From: Mesostigma viride
Taxonomy: Eukaryota > Streptophyta > Mesostigmatophyceae > Mesostigmatales > Mesostigmataceae
Assembly: GCA_009746045.1 (NCBI GenBank)
Contig: RPFO01000104.1
Span: 5,910,895 to 5,974,894, forward strand
Reading direction: 5' to 3'
DNA length: 64,000 bases
Part shown: one piece after another, positions 1-10,164 of the stretch
Layout: each line of letters starts with the position of its first letter
Position numbering within the stretch: position 1 is the stretch's first letter
Program-made: the position numbers and the translations under genes
The notes under the pieces: generated by a model
What the model was told of the DNA's origin: nothing
Databases searched by the model: none
Seen by the model: only the letters and a program-made list of their open reading frames with translations

Positions 1-358
1 AGATTCCTTCCAGGCCTGCATGGTGGGCCGGCAGCGCTGTTGCTGCGTGTAGTTTTGTGATGTATAGTTAGTTGTACCTTGTGCCGCTGGCGTGATCCTT
101 GGATGTCTGTGTCAGATTACTATTAATTTCTTCAGGGTTATTCTCCCAGTCATCGGTTTTTTCCTTATGTTGCATGCCTATCTCACCTTCGTAATCTATC
201 ATTCTCAATGAATATATGTATTTGTTTGCAGCTGTCACCAAAAAAATACCAAAAATACCAGGATCTTTTCTTGAATTCTATGAGATGTTTCTGACCTATG
301 TTGAAAGTTTCATACCAAAAATCGCATGTTTAATAGGTTTGCCACGTGTCATCTGATT
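1..358. other. intergenic, nothing recognised
   Basis: No open frame with recognisable coding character and no known repeat family was seen. The sequence is moderately AT-rich. Confidence 0.5.
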
Positions 359-412
359 ACAACGCGATACATCACGTTCTAACCCTACAACGCGATGTAT
401 CGCGTTGTAAAA
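359..412. repeat. paired inverted repeats (double hairpin)
   Basis: Two adjacent 18-nt palindromes of the form AACGC-N8-GCGTT (the first imperfect) are separated by a 10-nt spacer, CTAACCCTAC. The second has a 10-bp stem, ACAACGCGAT/ATCGCGTTGT. The same architecture with different inner bases occurs at 21811-21857, and a single hairpin occurs at 18132-18149. It is probably a mobile-element terminus. Confidence 0.6.
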
Positions 413-420
413 AAATACGG

Positions 421-482
421 GTTGATGCTCCGTGACTCCCCATGCAACGGGAGCACGAGTTTAATTAATTAATTCATTAATG
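421..482 (+). mobile_element. LINE-A 3' end fragment
   Basis: The stem-loop motif (TGCTCCGTGACTCCCC..., then GGGAGCACGAGT) followed by a TTAATTAATTAATT tail matches the 3' end of the LINE-A copy at 11478-11529. Only the terminal ~60 nt is present, so this is a very short 5'-truncated insertion. Confidence 0.6.
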
Positions 483-971
483 CGTGCACACAGGTCCCAT
501 TGTGCTGCATGGTTGTCTAATTGATACAGGTCCCATGCATGTTTCTTTGTACACATGTTCTGATTAGTTCCCATTGCAGTTCCTTGTGTACGTTCTGAAT
601 TTTTTTTTTTCATTATTTCATATAAATTGAAATTATGATACACATCACATGCAAGGCTGTTGCTTGCGGCCCACTCCAGTTGAACGCATGCTTATTCCCT
701 TTAAAACCAAAAAAAGATCCAAAAACCGCAAGGTCACTTGACGTCCAACTATGTCTCAACCACAAGGGCAAGGTCATACTGCCCTTACCACCAATATGCT
801 GTGCGCATGAGCACAGAATTCCCATAATGAACTATTTACGGTTGGATCCGGTGGTAGACGACCATGCACTGCGTTCTCCAACTGTAGTACTCATATAGGC
901 CTAACCACGCAATCCTCCGCTTGCTCAGTTTTGTCGCGTCACATCCGCAGACTGCTAAACCATGAACAGCG
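483..971. other. intergenic, downstream of GT29 gene
   Basis: This holds the 3' flank of the minus-strand GT29 gene and a short poly-T run near 600-612. No gene is supported. Confidence 0.5.
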
Positions 972-3900
972 CTACCGGTCCTCATGCCATTCCAGATCAT
1001 TCTCCCCTTCCACAAAGTTATCATCGGGCGACACGGTGACACTGTTCACCAGGCGCTGTGCCCGGATCGTCTCCAACAGCGACGACGCCCTCCCCACCGG
1101 CTGCAACCGCGTGCCGTTATTAGTAGCCACCAGCACGGTGAGCTCCGTCACCTCCTTCCCAGCCGACACCGCGACCGTGTCATTTCCTGAGGACCCTGCC
1201 GTGCCATTACCTGGCGTCGCATCCGGGACAGCCGTCGCATTTGCCCCGCCAGTGCCGGTCGCAGCCACCGGACGGCGCACGAGGGCCGCAGACAACTGCT
1301 TGGGCGGCGCGGGCACAAACGGCCCTAGCCCCTTGCCGTGGCACCCCGTGTTGCCGCAGTGGGTGATCATTCCGCTCCCTGCCAGGGACCGTATGAACGC
1401 GTTCTCGCAGCCAAAGCAGTGCACGGGGTTGCCCTGCGAGCGGCCGCCCATCCCACGGTAGTACTGGTACCGAGTCTTGACCTTGCCGTCCACACCGAAA
1501 CCGTACGTGGTCACGTGGGAGCACGTGCTCAGCAGCCTGCCAGGTGGCGCCACGCAGCGAGGGGGCGGCGGCTAGTCAATAACGCGGTGTTAGTGGCGCC
1601 ATGAGCGAGAAAAGCGGCAGAAAGAAACAACACTACATAAAAAGTGAATGGAGGTCGCCTTAGGCAAGGTCTTGGGGACATAGGGCAAGGGCACGTGCGT
1701 TGTGGGTGAACCCTGGGTATGCCCCTTCCCTCAGGCTCCAGGACCCGCCGCTACATTCTCCCAAACCGGCGCCTCTAAATGAGTTCCAAACCTATCTGGG
1801 GCCACTGGACCATGTGGGGCAGCCCTACTGCATTTCCGCTATGCATTTGCTATTTGTCGAAGCTTTATTACGCCCACAGTAGTTGCTAGACTCTTCCAGT
1901 GAGCAGTTTAATTGAACCTGTGGCCTGCCTTTGGAAGGAAGGAAGGAAGGAAGGAAGGAAGGAAGGAAGGAAGGAAGGAAGGAAGGAGGGAGGGAGGGAG
2001 GGAGGGAGGGAGGAGGGAGGGAGGGAGGGAGGGAGGGAGGAGGGAGGGAGGGAGGGAGGGAGGGAGGGAGGGAGGGAGGGAGGGAGGGAGGGAGGGAGGA
2101 GGAGGGAGGGAGGGAGGGAGGGAGGAGAGGGAGGGAGGAGGAGGGAGGAGGGAGGGAGGGAGGGAGGGAGGGAGGGAGGGAGGGAGGGAGGGAGAGGGAG
2201 GGAGGGAGGAGGGAGGGAGGGAGGGAGGAGGGAGGGAGGGAGGAGGGAGGGAGGGAGGGGGGAGGAGGGGGAGGGAGGGAGGGAGGGGAGGGAGGGAGGG
2301 AGGAGGGAGGGAGGGAGGAGGGAGGAGGAGAGGAGGGAGGGAGGGAGGGAGGAGGGAGGAGGGAGGGAGGGAGGGAGGAGGGAGGGAGGGAGGGAGGGAG
2401 GAGGGAGGAGGGAGGGAGGAGGGAGGAGGGAGGGAGGAGGAGGGAGGGAGGGAGGGAGGAGGGAGGAGGGAGGGAGGAGGGAGGGAGGGAGGGAGGGAGG
2501 GAGGGAGGGAGGGAGGGAGGGAGGGAGGAGGAGGGAGGGAGGAGGAGGGAGGGAGGAGGGAGGGAGGGAGGGAGGGAGGAGGGAGAGGGAGGGAGGAGGA
2601 GGGAGGGAGGGAGGAGGAGGGAGGAGGGAGGGAGGGAGGGAGGGAGGAGGGAGGGAGGGAGGGGAGGGAGGGAGGGAGGGAGGGAGGAGGGAGGGAGGGA
2701 GGGAGGGAGGAGGGAGGGAGGGAGGAGGAGGAGGAGGGAGGGAGGGAGGGAGGAGAGGAGGGAGGGAGGGAGGGAGGAGGGAGGAGGGAGGGAGGGAGGA
2801 GGGAGGAGGGAGGGAGGGAGGGGAGGGGAGGGAGGGAGGGAGGAGGGAGGGAGGGAGGGAGGAGGGAGGGAGGGAGGGAGGGAGGGAGGGAGGAGGGAGG
2901 AGGAGGGAGGAGGGAGGAGGGAGGGAGGGAGGAGGAGGGAGGGAGGGAGGGAGGAGGAGGAGGGAGGGAGGGAGGGAGGGAGGGAGGGAGGAGGGAGGGA
3001 GGGAGAGGAGGGAGGGAGGAGAGGGAGGGAGGAGGAGGAGGGAGGGAGGGAGGGAGGAGGGAGGGAGGGAGGAGGGAGGGAGGGAGGGAGGGAGGGAGGA
3101 GGAGGGAGGGAGGAGGGAGGGAGGGAGGGAGGGAGGAGGAGGGAGGGAGGGAGGGAGGGAGGAGGAGGGAGGGAGGGAGGGAGGGAGGAGGAGGGAGGGA
3201 GGGAGGGAGGGAGGGAGGGAGGGAGGGAGGGAGGAGGGAGGGAGGAGGGAGGGAGGAGGGAGGAGGGAGGAGGGAGGAGGGAGGGAGGAGGGAGGGGAGG
3301 GAGGAGGGAGGAGGGAGGAGGGAGGGAGGGAGGGAGGAGGAGGGAGGGAGGGAGGGAGGGAGGGAGGGAGGGAGGGAGGGAGGGAGGGAGGGAGGGAGGG
3401 AGGGAGGGAGGAGAGAGGGAGGGAGAAAGGAAGGAATTAATGAGCGAGTGAGTGGGTGAGTGGGTGAGTGGTGAGTGAGTGAGTGAGTGAGTGAGTGAGT
3501 GAGTGAGTGAGTGAGTGAGTGAGTGAGTGAGTGAGTGAGTGAGTGGGTGGGTGGGTGGGTGGGTGGGTGGGTGGGGGGGTGGGTGGGTGGGTGGGTGGGT
3601 GGGTGGTGGGTGGGTGGGTGGGTGGGTGGTGGGTGGGTGGGTGGGTGGGTGGGTGGGTGGGTGGGTGGGTGGGTGGGTGGGTGGGTGGGTGGGTGGGTGA
3701 GTGGGTGAGTGAGTGAGTGAGTGAGTGAGTGAGTGAGTGAGTGAGTGAGTGAGTGAGTGAGTGAGTGAGTGAGTGAGTGAGTGAGTGAGTGAGTGAGTGA
3801 GTGAGTGAGTGAGTGAGTGAGTGAGTGAGTGAGTGAGTGAGTGAGTGAGTGAGTGAGTGAGTGAGTGAGTGAGTGAGTGAGTGAGTGAGGGAATGAATGG

Positions 3901-6900
3901 GAACATATGGTGTCAGCTTTCACGCTTGTGCTGGTTGTCTTAGGAATGAGCGTCCCCAGGGGTTGACCTTGACCATACTGAGACAGGCCAGTGTGTCCAG
4001 ACAGTCCCCTAGCCAGACACAACCCCAGCAGGGGGTAAGATACTGAGTATTGACGTCACCACCGTTGCACACTATCATCGCGGCAGGTAAAGTCACGGCA
4101 GGCCATAGATCCACACGGGCCACACACAGAAGGCGTAGAGCCATTAATTAGCACGTAGACTGTGTCATAAGCCACACATAGATGCCTGTACTACTCAGCG
4201 ACCGCCACATTCACATCCACACAGCCACCATGCGGAAGAAGCAGCAGCAGCAGCCATACATCCACACAAGCCACCGATATGCGCGCACTCACATCAGCAC
4301 GGCCACGAGCCGGCATGTTCATCAGCCGTGTATTCCCAAATGCCAGCCACACTCACGTCCCACCAAACATCTGGTTATGGCTACATCAGTGCCCAGTTAC
4401 TACATCCAGTCAGTTCTGGCTACATCAATAACCAGAAGCCTGCACTCACATCAGCACGGCCACAAGCCCGGACGTGGGCGAGCGCCCGCCCTTATACTTG
4501 CGGTGCGAGAGCCCCATGCAGGTGCGGAACTCGGTGAGCACGGCCTGCGAGATGTGGACGAGCCCGTGGTGGAGGGAAAGCACGGTGTGCCGCTGGTGCA
4601 GGTGCCGCCAGAGGGCGGTCATCGCGGGCACCGTGTCGTGGCCGCAGCGCGACGAGATGAGCGTCACGTCCTTCTCCAGCGGCAGGTGGCTGTTGTGGGG
4701 CCGCACCGCGTACTTCCGCGTCCACAGATGGTTGAGGAGGCGGAACGTGGTCTTGCTGCCCACCTGCAGGGGGGGAGAGGAGGGTTAAGGGGGTTTAGGG
4801 GGGGGGGGGGGGGCGGGCTGCATAAGCAGAGTTATGGGTCTGGAGTGTTGGTCTGGTGTGTTGGTATGGAGTGTTGGTCTGGTGTGTTGGCTTGGTGTGT
4901 TGTTCTGGTGTGCTGGTTTAGTGACTTGGTCTAATATGTAGCGTATGTTACTCGCGCACGCTGCTCGTGTTACTCGCGCACGCTGCTCGTGTTACTCGCG
5001 CACGCTGCTCGTGTTACTCGCGCACGCTGCTCGTGTTACTCGCAAACGCTACTCGTGTTACTCACTCACAGTAGGGACGGTGCCATGTCCACAATGTCAT
5101 CCATCGGATGATCTGGATTACCCCAGCGCCGCGAGGAAAACGCGTTATGTTAAAGACATCCCGTTTTTATCGAGGGCATGCCCGCCTGGGTCCCTGCGAT
5201 GGCACAACATGACCAGAAACCAATCCCCTTGCACATTGCACCATTGACACTGCCATGGATCCTGCGGTTGACATCTCGCTTAGAAGCTTGCGGTCATGAA
5301 ACAAAGGCAGATGGGGAGCGCGTTGTCAAGAAGCCGGCAGACGCATCATCGCACCCACCAAGCACATACCGCTTCCGCTGGTGATGGCGATTGTTGGTTG
5401 ACTTGCTTAACTACAATACTCACCATATCGCGTACCATGCTTAGACCTTACGGCATGCCAACAGACGCCGAATCAAAGGTGCGCGCATATGGAGAACGGG
5501 CCAAGGTACGCTACTACGTGAGAACCCACCTTGTCCTTGAACCCTGACGTCGGTGCCTGGTTGATGCGGAAAACCACGTCGTGGCTGTCGATGTCAGCCC
5601 CATAGTTTGTGTGCAGCAGGCTACCGCTGTTGCCGACAACTGCGCAGCGGTTCCACTTGTGCCGGTCGAACACCGCCGCCCCGCTCTTGGGCATGGTGAA
5701 GCGCAGCTGCTTGTACGCCTCGGGCAGGTGATCCTGCGGCAGCTGGCGATGGAGGAAGCTGTTCATGGGGCTGCAGGCAGACAGATGAAAGAGGAAGCAT
5801 GTTTGAGAATGCACATGCGAGGAAGCACGTTTTAAAACGCACAATGGAGGAAGAACATTTCAGAGGCACTAATGAAAAATACATATAAGGGAACCCGCTC
5901 ATGCTGGCACAGGTGGTGCAGAATGCACGTGCAGATGGAGGAAGAAAAGGAAAAAAGGGAGAGTCCCAATGGGGAAACCAGGTTGAGAGTAAAGTTCATC
6001 CCACCTGTTAAGAAAGCATAGCGAGGAGGCACATTAAAAAAGAATACGGAGGAACCGCAATCTCAGAACATGTTGAGAAAGCACATTGGAGGAGGCCCAC
6101 ATGAGCCATTTTGAAGGCGGACCAATGCAAGAAACTAACTGGGGACGCAAATGGAGGAATCGGGGGAAATGGGTGTGGGTGGGTGGGGGTGGGTGGGTGG
6201 GTGGGTGGGTGGGTGGGTGGGTGGGTGGGTGGGTGGGTGGGTGGGTGGGTGGTGGGTGGGTGGGTGGGTGGTGGGTGGGTGGGTGGGTGGGTGGGTGGGT
6301 GGGTGGGTGGTGCGGCGGGCGGGCGGGCGGGCGGGCGGGCGGCGGGCGGGGTGGGCGGGTGGGCGGTGGGCGGGTGGCGGGTGGGCGGGTGGGCGGGTGG
6401 GCGGGTGGGCGGGTGGGCAGGTGGGCAGGTGGGCGGGTGGGCGGGTGGGCAGGTGGGCGGGCGGGTGGGTGGGTGGGTGGGGTGGGTGGGTGGGTGGTGT
6501 GGTGTGTGTGTGTCGGGGGGGGGGGGGGGGATGCGGGGTTGAGATACATGCTCTCTATGTTATATTAAGGTAGGTTTCAGGGGCACTCATCCACAAGCAC
6601 CCGTCCACGAGCACCCATCCATGGCTGCCTAGCAATGCTTGAACTAAGGGAGACCACCCCTTTGGCCTTCCGAGGGGTTGCCTTGGAGATGCCTGCGTAG
6701 CACACCACACCTGCTGCGATGGCGTAGCATGGGGGGCAATATATGTCTTGGTGGGCAACCGATATCTTGGTGGGCATGAACTTCCCTGGCTCCCATGATG
6801 ACTGATGACGGCCACGGCCACCGGATGCACCCACCCACAGAACAAGCTAACCAGCGAAAAGCGCGCCAGCAGGACAACACAAGCAGCACGGGGGCCAGCG

Positions 6901-8006
6901 ACAAACGCTCACGCATGGGAACCAGGGCACAATGACCAGGGACAGCCAGAACGACGACCAGGCAGGATGCCAGCTTGGCAGAACACAGCCACCAGGGGGG
7001 CCAGCATGACACAACACAACCACCGCGGGTGCCACCATGGCACAACACAACCACCACGAGGGTCAGCATTGCCCACTCACTCGAAGCTGTAGTTTGCGAG
7101 GAAGATGGGGAACAGCTTCATTGGGGGGTACTGCTTCTTGCTCAGCTTGGAACACACACGCATCGCCTGGCACTCGGCGTCGCAGTGCTTGTGCGCAAAG
7201 AACCCAACGACACGCGTGCCGTTGCCAGGTGGCGGCTTGGCACGGCCCAGCCAGAAATCCACGTCCTCAGGGTCCGGCTCCTCGTGTTCCTCCATCTCCA
7301 CCTCCTCCCCGTCCAGTGGGGTCTGGCCGGCCAGACGGTCGTCCACGGACTTAAACTCGTGGGGGAGATCTACGAGCACGTCAGGGTGGTCATGGTCGAT
7401 ATCTGCAGGGTGGACCGGGTCGGTGACATTGCTAGCCTTTCCGGATGATGCCTGGCTGTTTAGTAACGAGACGCCGGTCAAGGTCCCGTTGAGGGACGCG
7501 GCTCCCGGCGGGGAGGAACCGTCCGCGTCCTCCCCTTCTTCGTCTCCGGAACCGCCCTGCATGATGCGTCTCGCCCGCTCCATCTCCTTGGCGTAGTCGA
7601 AGTCGATCTCCTCCTCTTTATCATCAATTTCGAAGACGACGTCTTGGACCCCTCTGTCCCGCCCCCATCCGCGCTTGGAGCGCGTGTCGAATGCCAGGTG
7701 CATGCCATCCGAGTCGTGGTGTCGCTGACCCATGAGCAAGTCGTGCCACCGGGTCGCCATTGGCAGGCGGTACTGCGTTACCGAGTAATGGTGGCTGCCA
7801 CCATCCATAGCTATCTGGAATCGGAAAACCATCGTCACGACACATGCAACCGCTAGAGCAAGCAATGACTGCCATCGAAGACATCGCCGACTGAAATCCG
7901 CAGCAGCGCGTTTGAGGATGGCTCGCCGCATCCGGCTGGCGATGGCAGAGGCCGTTTCGGCCGCTTCCACCCGCTCATGGTGCTCATGGTGTACCGTCGT
8001 CCTCAT
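972..8006 (-). CDS. GT29 sialyltransferase-like glycosyltransferase, type II membrane protein (4 exons)
   Basis: Exons on the minus strand: 8006-7081, 5770-5530, 4763-4450 and 1536-972. Donors and acceptors are GT-AG and phases match, giving 681 aa. Residues about 46-62 ([15 protein letters not shown]...) form one N-terminal membrane anchor after a basic cytosolic tail, as in Golgi glycosyltransferases. A long acidic stem follows. Sialylmotif L spans residues 350-395 (CAVVGNSG, then [10 protein letters not shown]) across the exon 2/3 joint. Motif S ([11 protein letters not shown]...YGF507) spans the exon 3/4 joint. RYQYY is the motif III equivalent, and H533-x4-E538 is motif VS. All four motifs of family GT29 are present, so an active Golgi sugar transferase is likely; the acceptor and the true donor sugar are not predictable. 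After motif VS there is a ~130-residue tail with several N-x-T/S sequons. The start is the ATG at 8006; the frame is open for 36 nt upstream without an ATG. Confidence 0.93.
1694..1850 (+). repeat. dispersed repeat shared with 59033-59195
   Basis: This ~155-nt stretch (GTTGTGGGTGAACCCTGGG... to ...CTACTGCAT) matches 59033-59195 with scattered substitutions. It lies in the last intron of the GT29 gene. It is probably a remnant of an interspersed element; no coding capacity is seen. Confidence 0.6.
1934..3425. repeat. 1.5-kb polypurine GGAA/GGGA microsatellite array
   Basis: (GGAA)n runs into an uninterrupted mix of GGGA and GGA units with no pyrimidines for about 1.5 kb. It sits in intron 3 of the GT29 gene, so the transcript strand is a polypyrimidine tract. 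Long open frames in all orientations (SLPPS, REGG repeats) are artefacts of the repeat. Confidence 0.97.
3440..3890. repeat. (GTGA)n-(GTGG)n-(GTGA)n compound microsatellite
   Basis: GTGA repeats flank a central block of GTGG repeats (about 3541-3700) in a symmetrical arrangement directly after the polypurine array, in the same GT29 intron. Confidence 0.97.
4281..4463 (-). repeat. duplicate of GT29 exon 3 end and 5' splice site
   Basis: A 22-nt match links 4285-4306 with 4442-4463. The latter covers the last 14 nt of GT29 exon 3 plus its donor GTGAGTGC. The copy lies 157 bp inside the downstream intron and keeps GTGAGT. Weaker relatives continue towards 4200. Confidence 0.8.
4945..5068. repeat. 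22-bp tandem repeat, about 5 copies
   Basis: The unit begins GTGTTACTCGCGCACG and repeats at 4945, 4967, 4989, 5011 and 5033 before decaying at 5055. It lies in intron 2 of the GT29 gene. Confidence 0.93.
6174..6500. repeat. (GGGT)n/(GGGC)n microsatellite
   Basis: GGGT units grade into GGGC and GGGCGGGT units with a poly-G run at 6516-6530. It lies in intron 1 of the GT29 gene. Gly/Trp- or Pro/Thr-rich frames here are repeat artefacts. Confidence 0.95.
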
Positions 8007-8998
8007 TGGTGTTATTTCTGAACACAGAATTACATCTACCAATGCTCAATGTAGCTGGCTATGGCTCCCGGCAGCACTTATCATCATATGCTGAATCATT
8101 GAAGAATGCAACACGACAGCTGTAAAGGACAATATGGGCCTACCGCATATGGCATTGCATCAAAGAGCCGTGCATTTCGTGCCCACCAAGTTTCTTGGGT
8201 CAGTAGCGGGAATCTTTAACAACGCGGGTATTGCTTCAAAGGGCGGCCATAGGTGGCCATCTGCACCAACGCTCGCAGAACGAGCGGGGCGTGAGGATGT
8301 ATCTTACTTTTCATGGCAGCGACTGCCTGCCGGGGTCTATCCGCAGGTGCACAAAAGCTATCAGCAGGTTCAAGTCTATTTGCTCCCTGCATGACTTTAC
8401 AGTACTGTATTGGTGCCCTGGAATCTCACTACAGTACAGTAAGTGACTGACGCCGGTCATCATCAAGCCCAGACAGGAGATCCGGGGTTGATTTAAATCC
8501 GGTACTTATGGTCAGTCGGTCAGTCAGTTGGATCCCACGCCGGTCATACTGTACGGTAGGATCTTATTGAAACTGTACTTTCTACACTTGCGATTTCGGT
8601 CAGGTACGGGAAGCCCGAGGCACGGCCGGGTGCGCGCGGTGGCATCAGCTTGCCAAATGCCAACATGCCAAATACCACTGCGGCCATGGCATGTTTTTGT
8701 GGTCTCCTCCAGAAACCCAGGCGAATGCTACGTCGTGATCCCTGAAAAAGTGGACAGTTAAATACTTGCAAATACGTCTGCTTCATAAGCAATAGCTACA
8801 AGCGCCAGCCATTTTACTGCGGATTGGACGCCCGAGAGTTTTGAATTGGCTTAGGCTATTGGCGGACTGACTAATGGCGGCAGAAGCAGTTTAACTGAAG
8901 CTTTTTCTCAAAGGGTGGCATTTTATTCCCTTTCTTACAAAGGTCAATCTCAATTTCACAAGGGATACCATGCCTTCAAGGGGCTAATTTTGAGTGAA
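8007..8998. promoter_or_regulatory. divergent intergenic region (bidirectional promoter candidate)
   Basis: About 1 kb separates the GT29 start codon (minus) from the start codon of the Ser/Lys-rich protein (plus), so both promoters should lie here. No TATA box or other defined element could be assigned. Short CGGTCA/CAGTCGG repeats occur at 8450-8530. Confidence 0.35.
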
Positions 8999-9544
8999 AT
9001 GCCGGCCTCGACGTCCTCAGACAGTGCCAGCGAAGACAAGAAGGAGCGGAAAGCTCGCCGAAAACGAGACAGCAGCCCGTCGTCAAGTGATAGCGACAGC
9101 GACTCTTCTGAAGATTCCAGGAGAAAGTCTCGCAAGCGAAAGAGGGAAAGGTCATCTGGGAAAGGAAAGAGAAGAGCGAGCTCGTCGGAGAGCAGGTCGG
9201 ATTCCTCCGGCGACAGCGACAGCAGCAGCAGTAGCAGTGACAGTGATTCCGATCGCGGTAAAGGGAAGCAACGGCGAGACCGCAAAAAAAAGAGCAAGAA
9301 GAAGGACCGAAAGAAGCGGAAAGACAAGGACCGGAAGAAAGAGAAATCTAGCAAATCTTCCAAGGGGGATGGCAAGAAGCCGGGCCCTGTGCAGCTCTCC
9401 AAATTCCTCGCAGAAGATGGCGGTACAAAGCGCAGCATAATCTCGGGGAAAAAGATCAAGATGAGCGTGGAGAAAACAAAGGAGGATGTCCAGCAAGAAG
9501 CCAACCGTAGCCAGCTCTTGCGGTTCCTCAACGCGAGTTACTAA
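8999..9544 (+). CDS. Ser/Lys/Arg-rich nuclear protein, function unknown
   Basis: A single exon encodes 181 aa from the ATG at 8999 (MPASTSSDS). The frame is open upstream to 8915 but without an in-frame ATG. Residues 1-125 alternate Ser/Asp/Glu-rich acidic patches with Arg/Lys clusters (RRKSRKRKRER, KKKSKKKDRKKRK), which act as nuclear localisation signals and resemble SR-like splicing or speckle proteins. The C-terminal ~50 residues are different and look folded or conserved: GPVQLSKFL, then SGKKIKMSVEKTKED and SQLLRFLNASY at the stop. I have the impression of similar C-termini in plant nuclear proteins but cannot name the family. The gene is divergent from the GT29 gene. Confidence 0.75.
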   Translation: MPASTSSDSASEDKKERKARRKRDSSPSSSDSDSDSSEDSRRKSRKRKRERSSGKGKRRASSSESRSDSSGDSDSSSSSSDSDSDRGKGKQRRDRKKKSKKKDRKKRKDKDRKKEKSSKSSKGDGKKPGPVQLSKFLAEDGGTKRSIISGKKIKMSVEKTKEDVQQEANRSQLLRFLNASY

Positions 9545-10160
9545 ACGGTCGTCTTTGCCCGTACCAATCACTGAGAGCAGCAAAAGGGGGGCATGGCTGC
9601 GCAGGTCCATGGCTGCATTAGTTATGTCTGGGATTCTTCGTGAAGCTTTTACAAAGATTCCATTTCAGATTGCAATCGTGGTCACAATGTATCTCATCAG
9701 CAAGTGGTGCCACGATGAGCTACCAACTGCGCTCCCACGAGCACGCAATCAAAGACAGTCATGCGGTCCAGGGAAGAGGGGATCATAAAGGCGGCATGGC
9801 TGATTGCTCGGTTCCTCCCCTTCCATGGCTGCTTGTCTGGTTAGACCGTGGGCGCACATGATGTCGTGGTGTCCACGGCCAACTGGACGTAAGCAGTTGG
9901 GCGCTCATGACCTTGGCAGCAAGCGGCACGATGCGCGCGTGTGTGTTTGGTCAACAAACGGGCTGTCCCGCCCCGAACAATGACGTCTGCATTAATGACT
10001 TAATTTTAAAGGTGACTGGGTCTTCATGCCTGGTATCAATCAGAAAACCTGGTATGCTTGGTATGCTTGTGCGGGAGCTGGTGGATGCTTCCTCATAATG
10101 AGTACTATTAATTAATGTGCGTTGGACCTCCCATGCTCCATAGTGTACTGGCATGTTCAC
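9545..10160. other. intergenic, nothing recognised
   Basis: This holds the 3' flank of the Ser/Lys-rich gene. No gene or clear element was seen before the LINE tail at about 10165. Confidence 0.5.
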
Positions 10161-10164
10161 AGCC

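Noticed and set aside
1825-4022. Very long Ser/Pro/Leu- and Arg/Glu/Gly-rich frames on both strands
   Set aside because: Products of GGGA and GTGA microsatellites; no coding signal outside the repeats.
8007-8042. Extending the GT29 start to 8042
   Set aside because: The first codon there would be TTG; the first in-frame ATG is at 8006.
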